In this document: one piece after another, positions 16,494 to 25,987 of the stretch
Position numbering within the stretch: the first letter of the stretch is position 1
How the letters are laid out: the number at the start of each line of letters is the position of its first letter
NCBI GenBank assembly: GCA_045568635.1
Contig: JBJLAO010000001.1
Coordinates: forward strand, 62,001 to 126,000
Direction of reading: 5' to 3'
Source of the DNA: MedAcidi-G1 sp000817085
GTDB lineage: Bacteria > Actinomycetota > Acidimicrobiia > Acidimicrobiales > MedAcidi-G1
DNA length: 64,000 bases
Position numbers and translations under genes: made by a program
Notes under the pieces: model-generated
What the model was told of the DNA's origin: nothing
What the model saw: the letters and a program-made list of their open reading frames with translations, nothing else
The model's database searches: none

Positions 16494-18092
16494 TTAAGGC
16501 CTATATCCAAAACCGGAGGAAGATCTGCCTCTAAGTGGTGCTGCTAGGTTAGCGAATTCGCACAAAAGTGGTCTGGTTTTAGCGGGTTCTATGATCTCTT
16601 CAACCAAAAATGCCTCTGCCGTTCTAAAGGGTGAACGAACCTTATTCAATCTTTCTGTTATCTCTTCAAGTAGTTGTTCCGGGTTTTCAGAATTTTTCAA
16701 CTCAGCACTGTAGGCAGCTGCAACTCCTCCTTCAACAGGAAGAGATCCCCAGTCGCCTGACGGCCATGCATAACGATATTGGAATCTTTGACCAGGGGAA
16801 TGAGCTGCACCTGCCACGCCAAAGGCTTTACGTACAAGAATCGAACACCAAGGGACACTTGCTTGATATATAGCTGCTAAAGCTCGTGCACCATGACGGA
16901 TCGTTGCCTGTTTTTCAGACTCTGTTCCGATAACGAAACCTGGGTTGTCTACTAAGTGGACAACAGGTAAATGAAAAGTTTCAGCGAGGTCGACGAAACG
17001 AACAACTTTTTGTGCAGCATCTGCTGTCCAGCCTCCGCCATAGTGATAAGGGTCTCCAGCCAATACAGCCACGGGCCAGCCATCTAATCGGGCTAACCCC
17101 GTGATTGCAGAACGTCCAAAAGATGATGACATTTCAAAGAAGGAATGCACGTCGAAAACCGACTCTATTATGTTCCTCATTCTGTAGACTTTTCGCCTAT
17201 CCCTAGGAATTATGTCATTTAAGTTGGGATCCGTTCGTGACGTGGAGTCCTCCGTTGATAATTTTTCTGAGTTTTCGAACGTAGAAGATGGCAGATACGA
17301 GAGAAACTTTCGCGCGGCTGCAAATGCTTCTTCCTCGGATTCAACTTCATCATCTATCGAACCGTTTCGAGTTTGGATTTGACTACCTCCCAGACTCTCT
17401 TTGTCTACCTCCTCTATTCCTAATGCGTTTACAACTGGTGGCCCTGCTACGAAAAGTTGAGAGAGGTCTTTTACCATCACCGAATAGTGGCTTGATACTG
17501 CTCGGGCAGCTCCCAATCCCGCCACTGGACCTAAACATAAAGAGACTGTGGGTACCGTCGCGAGATTTGAAATCACGTACTCCCATCCAGGGTTTAAAGG
17601 CACATAGGTTCTAGCACCTCTTCCATAAGTATTGGCGCTAATTGAGCCCTTGGAATGCTCATTAGGATCGAGCGTCTTGACAGAACCGCCTCCACCCGTT
17701 CCATCAATTAACCTGATTATTGGAAGGTTTAATTCATTGGCCATTTGTTCAGCAGCAACCTGCTTTGTGATTATCGATGCATCTGCTGCTCCACCTCTAA
17801 CTGTGAAGTCGTCTCCTGCTATGACAACCGTTCGGTCGTCAATCCGCCCTCTGCCGAAAATGAAATTTGAAGCCTGAAGATCAAGTAGGTCTCCATTCTC
17901 GTCATATGTGGCTTTACCGGCAATTTTCCCAATTTCATGAAAAGAATCTTCGTCCAGCAAAAGTGCGATTCTCTCTCTTATATTTAATTTGCCTCTTTCA
18001 TTCTGGCGTTCAACTTTTTCGCTGCCGCCCATTTTTTCTGCCAAGGATTCACGGAACTTTAATTCTTCTAATTCAGGTTCCCATTCTGACAT
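16494..18092 (-). CDS. Acyl-CoA carboxylase, carboxyltransferase subunit
   Basis: A 532-aa carboxyltransferase of the propionyl/methylmalonyl/acetyl-CoA carboxylase beta type, with two crotonase-like halves. Visible segments are RERIALLLDEDSF, the GGG-rich IDGTGGGGS loop, and the C-terminal LVRKAFGVAGAAH oxyanion region. The Asp/Ile-type residue that sets substrate size was not resolved by eye. It is 19 bp downstream of the amidohydrolase on the same strand and faces the BCCP gene. Confidence 0.9.
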   Translation of the reverse strand: MSEWEPELEELKFRESLAEKMGGSEKVERQNERGKLNIRERIALLLDEDSFHEIGKIAGKATYDENGDLLDLQASNFIFGRGRIDDRTVVIAGDDFTVRGGAADASIITKQVAAEQMANELNLPIIRLIDGTGGGGSVKTLDPNEHSKGSISANTYGRGARTYVPLNPGWEYVISNLATVPTVSLCLGPVAGLGAARAVSSHYSVMVKDLSQLFVAGPPVVNALGIEEVDKESLGGSQIQTRNGSIDDEVESEEEAFAAARKFLSYLPSSTFENSEKLSTEDSTSRTDPNLNDIIPRDRRKVYRMRNIIESVFDVHSFFEMSSSFGRSAITGLARLDGWPVAVLAGDPYHYGGGWTADAAQKVVRFVDLAETFHLPVVHLVDNPGFVIGTESEKQATIRHGARALAAIYQASVPWCSILVRKAFGVAGAAHSPGQRFQYRYAWPSGDWGSLPVEGGVAAAYSAELKNSENPEQLLEEITERLNKVRSPFRTAEAFLVEEIIEPAKTRPLLCEFANLAAPLRGRSSSGFGYRP

Positions 18093-18111
18093 GATTGACT
18101 ACTTTTACTTG

Positions 18112-19296
18112 CTAGAGGCTTCTGGGGACATTCAAGTACCGCGTGTTATCTCTCATTACAAGCTGCAAATCACCATCATTTAAGTCATTGACCTCCTCTA
18201 AGTAATCGAGAGGGGTTGGCATACCTTCAATGTGGGGCCAGTCGGAGCCAAAGATGACATGGTCAGCACCCATTAATTCAATAATCTCATAAACGTTGTC
18301 TTCCCAAAATGGATTCATCCATACATGTTGACGAAAGAGTTCGACTGGATCTTCATCAAACCAGCTGGGAGATTTCTTTGCTTGTTGTTTAAGTTTTCTA
18401 AAAAGCATGTCTAAATAATCTGCGCCATTTTCGACTGACGCTATGCGTAAATTTGGAAAACGCGTGTACATGCGTTCCATCGACATCGTAATTAACCAGT
18501 CATGTGCGGCTCTTTCAATACTGAAAGCTTTTATTGATGGTCGGTATCGTCCAGTCATGCTGCTCCCAAAGGCGTCTTCTGCGTAACCTTGGGAGGAATA
18601 TCCGCTGTCACCCGCATGGATAACAGTTGTGATCCCCGCTTCATTAACACGTGACCAAAACGGATCAAAGACTGGGTCTCCGGGAGACAGCTGACTCTCT
18701 TGGGTCCAAACCGGTGCTGGCCTCATCACAATAGTTCGCGCTCCTTTTTCTAAACACCATTCCAACTCTGATACTGCTTGATCTATATCCATCAAAGAGA
18801 TATAAGGTGAAGCAAATATTTTCTCTTTGTAATCAAACCCCCAGTCTTCTTCAATCCACCTATTGAATCCCTTCATCAGCGCTACAACAGCCTGTGTATC
18901 ATCTTTTAACAGTTCTTCATAGAGGACTCCTAGTGTTGGAAATAACCATATTGATTCAAGATTTTGAGTCTCCATGATCTCTAATCTTGCATCTCTATCT
19001 ATATAAGCTGCCGGAAGGGGCTCTCTGTCTTTTAGGTACTCCATGGGATTTTTACCCTCAGGGTTTCCACGAAAATATTTATGTAAAGCACCGGGTTTTG
19101 CTATTGGATTCCAAGTCGGATTCGTTACAGCCTTGCTTAATTTACCTCCCACCACGTGATACTTTCTGCCGTCTACTTCTGCCCACTGAACCACTCGGGC
19201 CTGCATTTCTTCTGGAACATGGCGAATAAAAGCGTCTTCGCCTTCGTAATAATGGTTGTCACAGTCAAAAGGTTCGAAAGTTAATTCCCTACTCAT
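18112..19296 (-). CDS. Amidohydrolase-family TIM-barrel metal hydrolase
   Basis: A 394-aa amidohydrolase_2-type protein, the family that includes decarboxylases such as ACMSD-like enzymes. It starts with FDCDNHYYEGEDAF (in place of a D.H.H first-strand motif only H is seen), later has TVIHAGDSG and ends with VIFGSDWPHIEGM, the strand-8 Asp region. The ATG at 19296 is chosen because GGAG lies 6 nt upstream; the longer frame from 19335 has none. Substrate unknown. Confidence 0.8.
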   Translation of the reverse strand: MSRELTFEPFDCDNHYYEGEDAFIRHVPEEMQARVVQWAEVDGRKYHVVGGKLSKAVTNPTWNPIAKPGALHKYFRGNPEGKNPMEYLKDREPLPAAYIDRDARLEIMETQNLESIWLFPTLGVLYEELLKDDTQAVVALMKGFNRWIEEDWGFDYKEKIFASPYISLMDIDQAVSELEWCLEKGARTIVMRPAPVWTQESQLSPGDPVFDPFWSRVNEAGITTVIHAGDSGYSSQGYAEDAFGSSMTGRYRPSIKAFSIERAAHDWLITMSMERMYTRFPNLRIASVENGADYLDMLFRKLKQQAKKSPSWFDEDPVELFRQHVWMNPFWEDNVYEIIELMGADHVIFGSDWPHIEGMPTPLDYLEEVNDLNDGDLQLVMRDNTRYLNVPRSL

Positions 19297-19417
19297 AATG
19301 TCTCCATTTGTGATGGTTACATAAAGGTTACCCACGATGAACTATTCTGGGTTACTGGGAGTGCTTAGATTCGAATATCATCGTAAAAGGTCACTGCCTT
19401 ACAAATTGGAGTCTTTT

Positions 19418-20230
19418 ATGAACAAATACAAAACTCTCATATACGAAGAGAGTGATTCTGTTGCTTGGGTAACAATCAATCGACCTGACGCCCATAATTC
19501 TTTTACTTCTGAGATGCAAGAGGAGTTTCGCTCTTTATGGCTATCTCTACGATCTAATGATGAAGTCAACGTAATTGTTCTCACAGGTTCAGGCGAAAAA
19601 GCATTCTGTGTTGGAATCGACAGGAATGAACCTTTTACAGCTATTGACCAGGAAAAAGGACTTTATGGGACTTCTAATAACTTCATGTATGACGACCCAG
19701 GTGACTGGCTGGGTCCGAAGTCTAATGATCTTTGGAAGCCAGTTATAGGCGCGGTGAATGGCATGGCATGCGGTGGTGCGTTTTACTTCCTTGGCGAATG
19801 TGACATTTTAATTGCTGCAGAACACGCTACTTTTTTTGACCCTCACGTATCTTACGGAATGCCGGCAATCTATGAGCCAATGAGCATGTTGAACAAAATG
19901 CCTTTTGGTGAGGTTATGCGAATGTCATTGACAGGAAACTCTGAACGAATTTCCGCAGAAACAGCTTTAAGAATCGGTCTAGTAACCGAAGTTGTGCCTT
20001 CATCTGATCTGAGATCTAAAGCGAATGAGTTAGCTCTATCAATCGCAGCATCACCTCCGTCTGCAGTTCAGGGAACTCTTAGGGCAATTTGGGCTGCGCA
20101 AGATCTAGGAAGATTAGGTGGCAGATCTATAGCATCGTCACTACTTTCCACTGCAATGGACGGAGAAGCTTTGCAAGAAGGCGCAGAAAATTTTTCCACT
20201 GGAGAGCGAACAGAACCTAGATTACGTTAA
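19418..20230 (+). CDS. Enoyl-CoA hydratase/isomerase (crotonase) family protein
   Basis: A 270-aa crotonase. The start is the ATG at 19418, with GGAG 7 nt upstream; the upstream 27 codons are not conserved-looking. The oxyanion-hole segments are FCVGIDRNE and NGMACGGAF, typical of the family. The catalytic Glu positions of true hydratases are not obvious, so isomerase or hydrolase activity is possible. Its stop overlaps the convergent phosphotransferase gene. Confidence 0.85.
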   Translation: MNKYKTLIYEESDSVAWVTINRPDAHNSFTSEMQEEFRSLWLSLRSNDEVNVIVLTGSGEKAFCVGIDRNEPFTAIDQEKGLYGTSNNFMYDDPGDWLGPKSNDLWKPVIGAVNGMACGGAFYFLGECDILIAAEHATFFDPHVSYGMPAIYEPMSMLNKMPFGEVMRMSLTGNSERISAETALRIGLVTEVVPSSDLRSKANELALSIAASPPSAVQGTLRAIWAAQDLGRLGGRSIASSLLSTAMDGEALQEGAENFSTGERTEPRLR

Positions 20231-21447
20231 ACAGCAGCGACTTGCTCCAGAAGAGGGCTTGTAGAAGGAAGCAGGCCTGTCAATCTTTCTGACCAAATTT
20301 TAACCAAAGAACTTTCACCGTAGTCAGCTTCATAGTGTGCCGCTGCCAGAACCAATAGGTACGCCTGAAGCGCCAAACAGACTTGCATATCATTTTCATA
20401 CTGAGCTTTTGAATAGTCTTTTACCCCTTTTGAAACAAGAGATTCGTGGTAAAAGTCTGAGAGTTGCTGATAAATACTTAATGATCCAGGACCTGGTTCT
20501 ATGCATGAAGAAAGCAGATTAGCCACATCACAACTAGGCCTACCAGAGCTAAAACTACCGAAATCGACCATGACCAAACCCTCATCTGTAAATAGCATGT
20601 TGTCAGTACGGGTGTCCCCTCTTAAAAGAGTCATTTTGTCATTTAAAAAAGCAACAGCATCAACAACATTGTCCGAAAACCAGTCTGTTAAACGAACCAT
20701 ATTTGAATTGAAAAGTTCTGGATTCTTTTCAATCACACGATCTCTTGAACCTCTGTAGAGACCGTTCATTAGCTTTGGAGTATGTGTTACGGTTGGCCAC
20801 GCAATTCCCTCTTTGTCATCATCTAGCAATTGGTGTCCCCACCAATAAGAATGCACGACTGCTAAAGAATCTAGTATTTCAAGCAAATCTTTCTCTGGGG
20901 CAAGATTTTCAGTCGTCGTGGTGCGAGCACCCTCGATGTATTCAGTAATTAATGCATATCTTCGACCTGATGGACGAATGAACCTTCTGGCGTTTCCTCC
21001 TAAAAACTTAGACGCACCATTTGGAAGTGACTCTATTTTCTTATTTAATTTCCGTCGTGACTCAATATCCGAACTTGGATCACGAACTGAGTAGAGAAGT
21101 TTTGGCACCCTTACAGGGAATCGATCTGAAAAACGCTCATAAAAATCAAACTCTCTGTCATAAGCGCCATCGCGCTCGATTAGCGCACGATTCTTAAGGT
21201 CCGTAGAGGGAAATTTAATTAGTATCGCCTTGGGTATTCCTTCTTCAAAATCGTCCCACTCCAAATCAACTCTTAAAGTTAAACCTGAAAAACCCTCACC
21301 GCTTTCAGGTTCTCTAGAGGAAAATGAAATAACGCTTGCAGTATTAGCAATTCCAGATTCTCTAAAGCACTCCGTTAACCACTCAACTGTCATCTCCTCT
21401 TCTGTTTGAGGAATGAACTTCTTCAGCTTCCTAGTCACAACATACAA
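20227..21447 (-). CDS. APH-family phosphotransferase
   Basis: A 406-aa protein of the aminoglycoside phosphotransferase / choline-kinase fold. The catalytic loop reads LLRGDTRTDNMLF (Asp and Asn kept, the usual His before Gly replaced by Arg) and is followed by VMVDFGSFSSGRPSCDVA, the metal-binding DFG-like element. The small molecule acceptor is unknown. It lies 6 bp downstream of selD, so it is likely co-transcribed with it. An alternative ATG at codon 19 has GAGGAG directly abutting. Confidence 0.85.
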   Translation of the reverse strand: MYVVTRKLKKFIPQTEEEMTVEWLTECFRESGIANTASVISFSSREPESGEGFSGLTLRVDLEWDDFEEGIPKAILIKFPSTDLKNRALIERDGAYDREFDFYERFSDRFPVRVPKLLYSVRDPSSDIESRRKLNKKIESLPNGASKFLGGNARRFIRPSGRRYALITEYIEGARTTTTENLAPEKDLLEILDSLAVVHSYWWGHQLLDDDKEGIAWPTVTHTPKLMNGLYRGSRDRVIEKNPELFNSNMVRLTDWFSDNVVDAVAFLNDKMTLLRGDTRTDNMLFTDEGLVMVDFGSFSSGRPSCDVANLLSSCIEPGPGSLSIYQQLSDFYHESLVSKGVKDYSKAQYENDMQVCLALQAYLLVLAAAHYEADYGESSLVKIWSERLTGLLPSTSPLLEQVAAV

Positions 21448-21453
21448 AGTAGT

Positions 21454-22488
21454 TTATTTTTGTCGATTAGACAATCTAATCAAACCACTCCCAGAATGCA
21501 TGCGTCCTATCACGGCAGCATCGTGTCCTGTTTCGATTAACTTTTTAAGAGCTGTTTCCACTTTTTCAGGTTGAACACCAAATACTAGACCCCCTGAGGT
21601 CTGCGCATCCGCCAGGAGATGAACATCGATATCTTCTACAGAACTAGCATCTACCCGGTCTTCAATCCACTCAAGGTTCCTTTGGCTTCCGCCTGGTAAA
21701 TTCCCTGCTAAAGCCAACTTTCTCGCATCGGGCAATAGAGGAACTTCTGAAACATCTATCTCTATGTTGACTTTAGATTCCTGCGCTGCTCTCCCTAGAT
21801 GTCCTAATAATCCAAATCCAGTTATGTCGGTAGCCCCAGTTGCCCCAACTTCAATCGCTATTTTTGCTGCCTGATCGTTGAGTCTGAGCATTGAGGTAAT
21901 TGCTGCTTCTGTAGCCTCTTGAGTTGATTCTTGCTTTTTTATTGCTGTGGTTATGACTCCTATGCCAAGCTTTTTAGTCAGGATGACTAAGTCATTTTCA
22001 CGGAACTCAGAATTCTTCAAAAGGTTTTTAGGGTTCACTTCACCGACAATAGCGAGCCCAAATTTTGGCTCCGGATCTTCAACTGTGTGTCCACCAGCTA
22101 TTACAAAACCTGCTTCTTCGGCAACCTGATTAGCACCTTCCAAAACTTCAGAAAGTAGTTCTATTGGAAGTTCTTCAGAATTCCAGCCGACTAAATTAAT
22201 AGCCATTAGCGGTTTTGCTCCCATGGCATAAACATCTGAAACAGCATTAGTTGCAGCTACTTTCCCCCAAGTTAGGGCGTCATCGATCACCGGAGTTATA
22301 AAATCAGCTGTCATTACCAGCGCCCTGTCATCATCTAACTGCCAAACTGCAGCATCATCACCCGTCGATGACCCGACGATTAAGTTTTTTGATTTTTGTG
22401 GTTTAAGTCGGTGCAGAACCTGCTCCAGGTCACTCGGAGAGAGTTTGCAGCCTCAACCAGCGCCATGGCTGAATTGTGTCAGTCTCAT
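21454..22488 (-). CDS. selD: Selenide,water dikinase SelD, selenocysteine-containing (UGA at 22453-22455)
   Basis: SelD makes selenophosphate from selenide and ATP. A conventional frame begins only at 22314, giving 286 aa without the N-terminus. Reading the upstream in-frame TGA at 22455-22453 as Sec gives a 344-aa protein beginning MRLTQFSHGAG-U-GCK, with Sec12 at the catalytic Cys/Sec position followed by the conserved Lys. The ATG at 22488 has a strong AAGGAGG 5 nt upstream. Downstream parts (STGDDAAVW, GGHTVEDPEPKFG, TDITGFGLLGHL) are SelD-typical, and total length matches the family. The organism must therefore decode Sec; selA, selB and tRNA-Sec are not in this window. Confidence 0.93.
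22411..22433 (-). promoter_or_regulatory. Candidate bacterial SECIS element in selD
   Basis: Starting 20 nt after the UGA, the mRNA can form ACCUG-GAG-CAGGU (22418-22430), extended by GUG/CAC across a small one-sided bulge. A short G-containing apical loop at this distance from the UGA is the expected form and place of a bacterial SECIS that binds SelB. No energy calculation was possible. Confidence 0.6.
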
Positions 22489-22549
22489 GCAAACCTCCTT
22501 ACTTAATAAGTTTAGAGTAGGCGACTACTCGTAAATTTTCAGGCTTTTT

Positions 22550-23710
22550 TCAAATTAATGAAACTACCTCTAAGAGCCGATCAACGTCTTTATCATCAAT
22601 GTAAATACAAACACCCGCTCGAACCGCTCCTTTTTCACCAAGACCTAAGGGGTTCATAGCTTCAACCGCATAATTATGACCATCCCAAACCGCTATTTTA
22701 GCTAGGGCAATTTCTTTAGCTATTTCTTCTGGTTCTTTTCCATCTATAAGAAACATCAATGTCGGCGCCCTGTCAGTATTGTCTTGAGGTCCTAGCACTC
22801 TAACTTTTGGGATATCTATAAGACCTGAAAGTAGTCGTTCAAACCTCGCAGATTCATGTTCAATTATCGACTCAAAACCTACACTCAGTAAGAAGTTTGC
22901 AGCTTCTTTTATCCCAGCCAAAGTCTCCCATGGCGGTGTTCCATATTGGAATCGGCCAGCTCCTTTTTCTGGCGATGGGCGAACTTTGTACACCGATAAA
23001 TCATTCAATACTTCCGGTTCGATCCACATAATTCCTGCATGTGGCCCGTACCACTTATATGAAGAAGTCGCATAAACATCGCAGCCTATTTCACCAATGT
23101 CAACTTTTCTGTGCGGCGTTAAATGCACTCCGTCTATAGCCACTTTTGCACCCACCTTATGTGCAGCCCTTGTTATAGAAGTTACGTCTGGAATTGAGCC
23201 AATAACATTTGATGATCCGGTTACCGCAATCCATCGCGTTCGCTGGCTTATCAAATCAATAACAGCATCTGCTTCGAGTCGCCCAGTGTCGGAATCGAAT
23301 TCTGCCATCCGAATTGTGGAACCTGAATCACGGGCAGCCAACATCCAGGGTGCAACATTTGCATCATGGTCAAGGGTGGTACAAATAATCTCATCTTCCG
23401 GTTTCAGGTCAACAGCGATAGCTCTTGTCAACGCCATCATGTTGGCGGTCGTACTCGGTCCAAAAGTCATTCCTTCAGGATCTGCAGAAAGAAGCTCCCC
23501 CATCGTCTTACTGGTCTCCTCGACAAGATCATCGCAAGCTTGTGCGGCGGGGAAAGCTCCGTGACTATTTGCATTCCTTCCACTGCGTTGCCAGTCACTC
23601 ATGGCTTCAATCGCTGTGTCAACTACTTGAGTCCCTGCAGGTCCATCAAATCGGGACCAGCCATCAGATAAAGCTGGAAATCGTGTCTGAATGTCGGTTA
23701 AATCGTTCAT
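22550..23710 (-). CDS. Cysteine-desulfurase-like class V aminotransferase
   Basis: A PLP enzyme of about 386 aa resembling the VC1184-type cysteine desulfurase-like family. The PLP lysine is in ATSSYKWYGPH, preceded by AIDGVHLTPH; the C-terminal tail has VRAGVCIYIDDKDVDRL. TAGGGT at 23718-23723 lies 7 nt before the ATG at 23710, favouring that start over the GTG at 23719. It is immediately upstream of selD on the same strand, so a role in selenium or sulfur supply is possible, but the family also contains enzymes of unknown substrate. Confidence 0.8.
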   Translation of the reverse strand: MNDLTDIQTRFPALSDGWSRFDGPAGTQVVDTAIEAMSDWQRSGRNANSHGAFPAAQACDDLVEETSKTMGELLSADPEGMTFGPSTTANMMALTRAIAVDLKPEDEIICTTLDHDANVAPWMLAARDSGSTIRMAEFDSDTGRLEADAVIDLISQRTRWIAVTGSSNVIGSIPDVTSITRAAHKVGAKVAIDGVHLTPHRKVDIGEIGCDVYATSSYKWYGPHAGIMWIEPEVLNDLSVYKVRPSPEKGAGRFQYGTPPWETLAGIKEAANFLLSVGFESIIEHESARFERLLSGLIDIPKVRVLGPQDNTDRAPTLMFLIDGKEPEEIAKEIALAKIAVWDGHNYAVEAMNPLGLGEKGAVRAGVCIYIDDKDVDRLLEVVSLI

Positions 23711-23728
23711 TGAAGGCACCCTAGATAT

Positions 23729-24178
23729 ATGGAATTATGGCAATTAGAAGCTTATGCGGAAATTCGTGATCTCATATCCGCTTATAACTCTTTCGGCGAT
23801 CGGGGTCGTTTCGACCAGCTGCTAGAACTTTTTGCTGAGACGGCTGTAATGGACATCAACGACGGACGTATATATGAAGGCGCCGATCAGATAAAAACTG
23901 TATTTACAGACAGCAGCGATTCTTTGTCAAAAGACGATTCTCCTTCGTACATTCAACACCACACTTCCTCTACTCACATCGAATTTGAAGGAGATAAAAA
24001 AGCAAACTCCAAAAGTTACTTCTCCGTTTTCCTTTCAAACGGTATAGATCATTGGGGCCGCTACGAAGACAAATTCGAAAACATCAATGGAAAATGGTTA
24101 TTTGTTTACCGTCGTGTAAAAACAGATGGATACCTTCCTGAAGGTTGGGCTGCTAAACGTTTGGGCGAAAAAAATTGA
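23729..24178 (+). CDS. SnoaL/NTF2-like protein
   Basis: A 149-aa NTF2-like fold protein: it begins with a helix IRDLISAYNSFGDRGRFDQLLELFAE and continues to HHTSSTHIEF and WGRYEDKFENINGKWLFVYRRV, the SnoaL_4 pattern. Such proteins act as small cyclases, isomerases or ligand-binding proteins; the substrate is unknown. Its stop overlaps the TTG start of aceK (TTGA), so the two are coupled. Confidence 0.75.
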   Translation: MELWQLEAYAEIRDLISAYNSFGDRGRFDQLLELFAETAVMDINDGRIYEGADQIKTVFTDSSDSLSKDDSPSYIQHHTSSTHIEFEGDKKANSKSYFSVFLSNGIDHWGRYEDKFENINGKWLFVYRRVKTDGYLPEGWAAKRLGEKN

Positions 24179-25977
24179 CTTTTCTTTCAAAACTTCAAAA
24201 AAGCTCTATTTCTGACAATAAGACAAATAGAGATGATATTGCGATAGAGATGTCAGAAATAATTTTCTCATCTTTTATTTCCTACATGCAGTCAGTGCAA
24301 GAAGTGTCTCAAAAAGCAGGTCAGCACTTTGCTTTAAAACAGTGGTCAATGAACGAAATAAACGCCAGCGAACGTCTGAACCTTCACCAGCTAAAGGTTT
24401 TGGAGGTAGTCCCACGGATTCAAGACTTGCTTGATCAGGTAATTGACAAGCGGGGAAAATGGCGTAACTCTCGCGAAATATATCAGGAACTTGTAGCCAG
24501 AAGGCCCGATCAGGGCCTAGCTGAAACTTTTTTTAATTCAGTGGCCAGACGTGTTTTTACGACAATTGGAATTGATAACGATGTAGAAATCAGGTGGTTC
24601 GGTGCGACAACAATTCCCCGAGGAGAATCTAAGACCGAGGTGTTTAGCACCTGGACGCGTAGTGGTGATTCAGCTGCATTAGTTGATTCTCTCTTATCTT
24701 CTTATGAGATGGACGTTAAATGGGAAGACCGTTCACGCGATGTAAAACTCGTAGCCGGGCGTTTAGATTCTTTTCTGATGAACTCATGGGGAGGTCTGAA
24801 GCTGGACGGAATAGACATGCTTAAACCTGTGTTTTACAGAAATCGGGGTGCTTATCTAATAGGAAGAGTTAGATTCCTAAATCGAGTAACACCATTTATT
24901 CTCCCGATTCTTCATGGACCCAACGGGTTGGTCGTAGATACAGTTTTACTAACAGAAGATTTAGGTAGTCGTCTTTTTGGATTCACTAGATCATACTTTT
25001 TCGTGGACTGGCCGAATCCTTCAGAAGTGGTCGGTTTCCTGAAGTCTTTACTCCCTACCAAATCACTACACCAGATCTACACTGCGCTCGGTTATCCGCA
25101 GCATGGTAAAAGCAGCCTCTATAGGTCCTTATACCGCCACTTGCAAACCTCTAATGACAAATTTGTGAAAGCTCGTGGAACACCTGGAATGGTTATGGCT
25201 GTTTTCACTTTGGTTTCTTTTAACGTTGTTTTCAAAATCATCAAAGATCACTTTGACCCTCCCAAGAACACCACTAGAGATGCAGTAAAACGTCGCTATG
25301 ACCTCGTTTATAGTCGCGACAGAGTTGGGAGAATGGTAGACACCCAAGAATTCGAAAATCTTTCTTTTAACCGCGACCGTTTCGATCCAGAACTACTTTC
25401 GGAACTGCTAGACGATGCGAGCGAATCTGTATTTGTAGACGGGGACAAAGTAATTATCAGACACGCCTACACAGAACGCCATGTCTACCCCTTGAATCTT
25501 TACCTACAAGAGATGTCTCAAGAAAAAGCAGAAGCCGCTGCTATTGACTGGGGTTACGCGATCAAAGACCTAGCGGCTGCAAATGTCTGGCCGGGTGATT
25601 TGTTCACAAAAAACTTTGGTGTTACTAGACACGGAACCGTAGTTTTCTACGACTATGACGAACTTGCACTGCTTGAAGAATGCCGATTTAGGAGTATCCC
25701 CGACACTAACGACTATGAAGATGAGATGCGATCTCAACCTTGGTTCGCTATTCAGGAAGGAGATGCTTTTCCCGAACAATTTGAAACATTTATGAGTTTT
25801 CCAAAAACTGTTCCCCAAGAAATTTGGGAAACCTTCAAAAAATCACATAAAGATCTTTTTACAGTCACATTTTGGCAAAGAGTTCAAAATCAGTTAGCCG
25901 AAGGTGATTTACCAGAATTCTTCCCTTATCCGGAAGATCTTAGATTTAGACATGATCTAAGCTCTCATTCCGTCTAA
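24175..25977 (+). CDS. aceK: Isocitrate dehydrogenase kinase/phosphatase AceK
   Basis: A 600-aa AceK. Recognisable parts are the N-terminal regulatory domain, the kinase-like segment ARGTPGMVMAVFTL with KDHFDPPK, and the C-terminal AIDWGYAIKDLAAANVWPGDL ... FGVTRHGTVVFYDYDE (catalytic loop and metal site). AceK phosphorylates and dephosphorylates isocitrate dehydrogenase to divert isocitrate to the glyoxylate shunt. The family is best known from proteobacteria, so its presence here is unusual. It starts at TTG overlapping the SnoaL-like stop. Codon usage looks like that of its neighbours. Confidence 0.93.
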   Translation: MTFLSKLQKSSISDNKTNRDDIAIEMSEIIFSSFISYMQSVQEVSQKAGQHFALKQWSMNEINASERLNLHQLKVLEVVPRIQDLLDQVIDKRGKWRNSREIYQELVARRPDQGLAETFFNSVARRVFTTIGIDNDVEIRWFGATTIPRGESKTEVFSTWTRSGDSAALVDSLLSSYEMDVKWEDRSRDVKLVAGRLDSFLMNSWGGLKLDGIDMLKPVFYRNRGAYLIGRVRFLNRVTPFILPILHGPNGLVVDTVLLTEDLGSRLFGFTRSYFFVDWPNPSEVVGFLKSLLPTKSLHQIYTALGYPQHGKSSLYRSLYRHLQTSNDKFVKARGTPGMVMAVFTLVSFNVVFKIIKDHFDPPKNTTRDAVKRRYDLVYSRDRVGRMVDTQEFENLSFNRDRFDPELLSELLDDASESVFVDGDKVIIRHAYTERHVYPLNLYLQEMSQEKAEAAAIDWGYAIKDLAAANVWPGDLFTKNFGVTRHGTVVFYDYDELALLEECRFRSIPDTNDYEDEMRSQPWFAIQEGDAFPEQFETFMSFPKTVPQEIWETFKKSHKDLFTVTFWQRVQNQLAEGDLPEFFPYPEDLRFRHDLSSHSV

Positions 25978-25987
25978 TATCTATGTT

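Noticed and set aside
22314..22488. Sequence error instead of selenocysteine in selD
   Set aside because: The codon falls exactly at the catalytic Cys/Sec position, is followed by GCK, and has a stem-loop at the SECIS distance, so Sec is the better reading.
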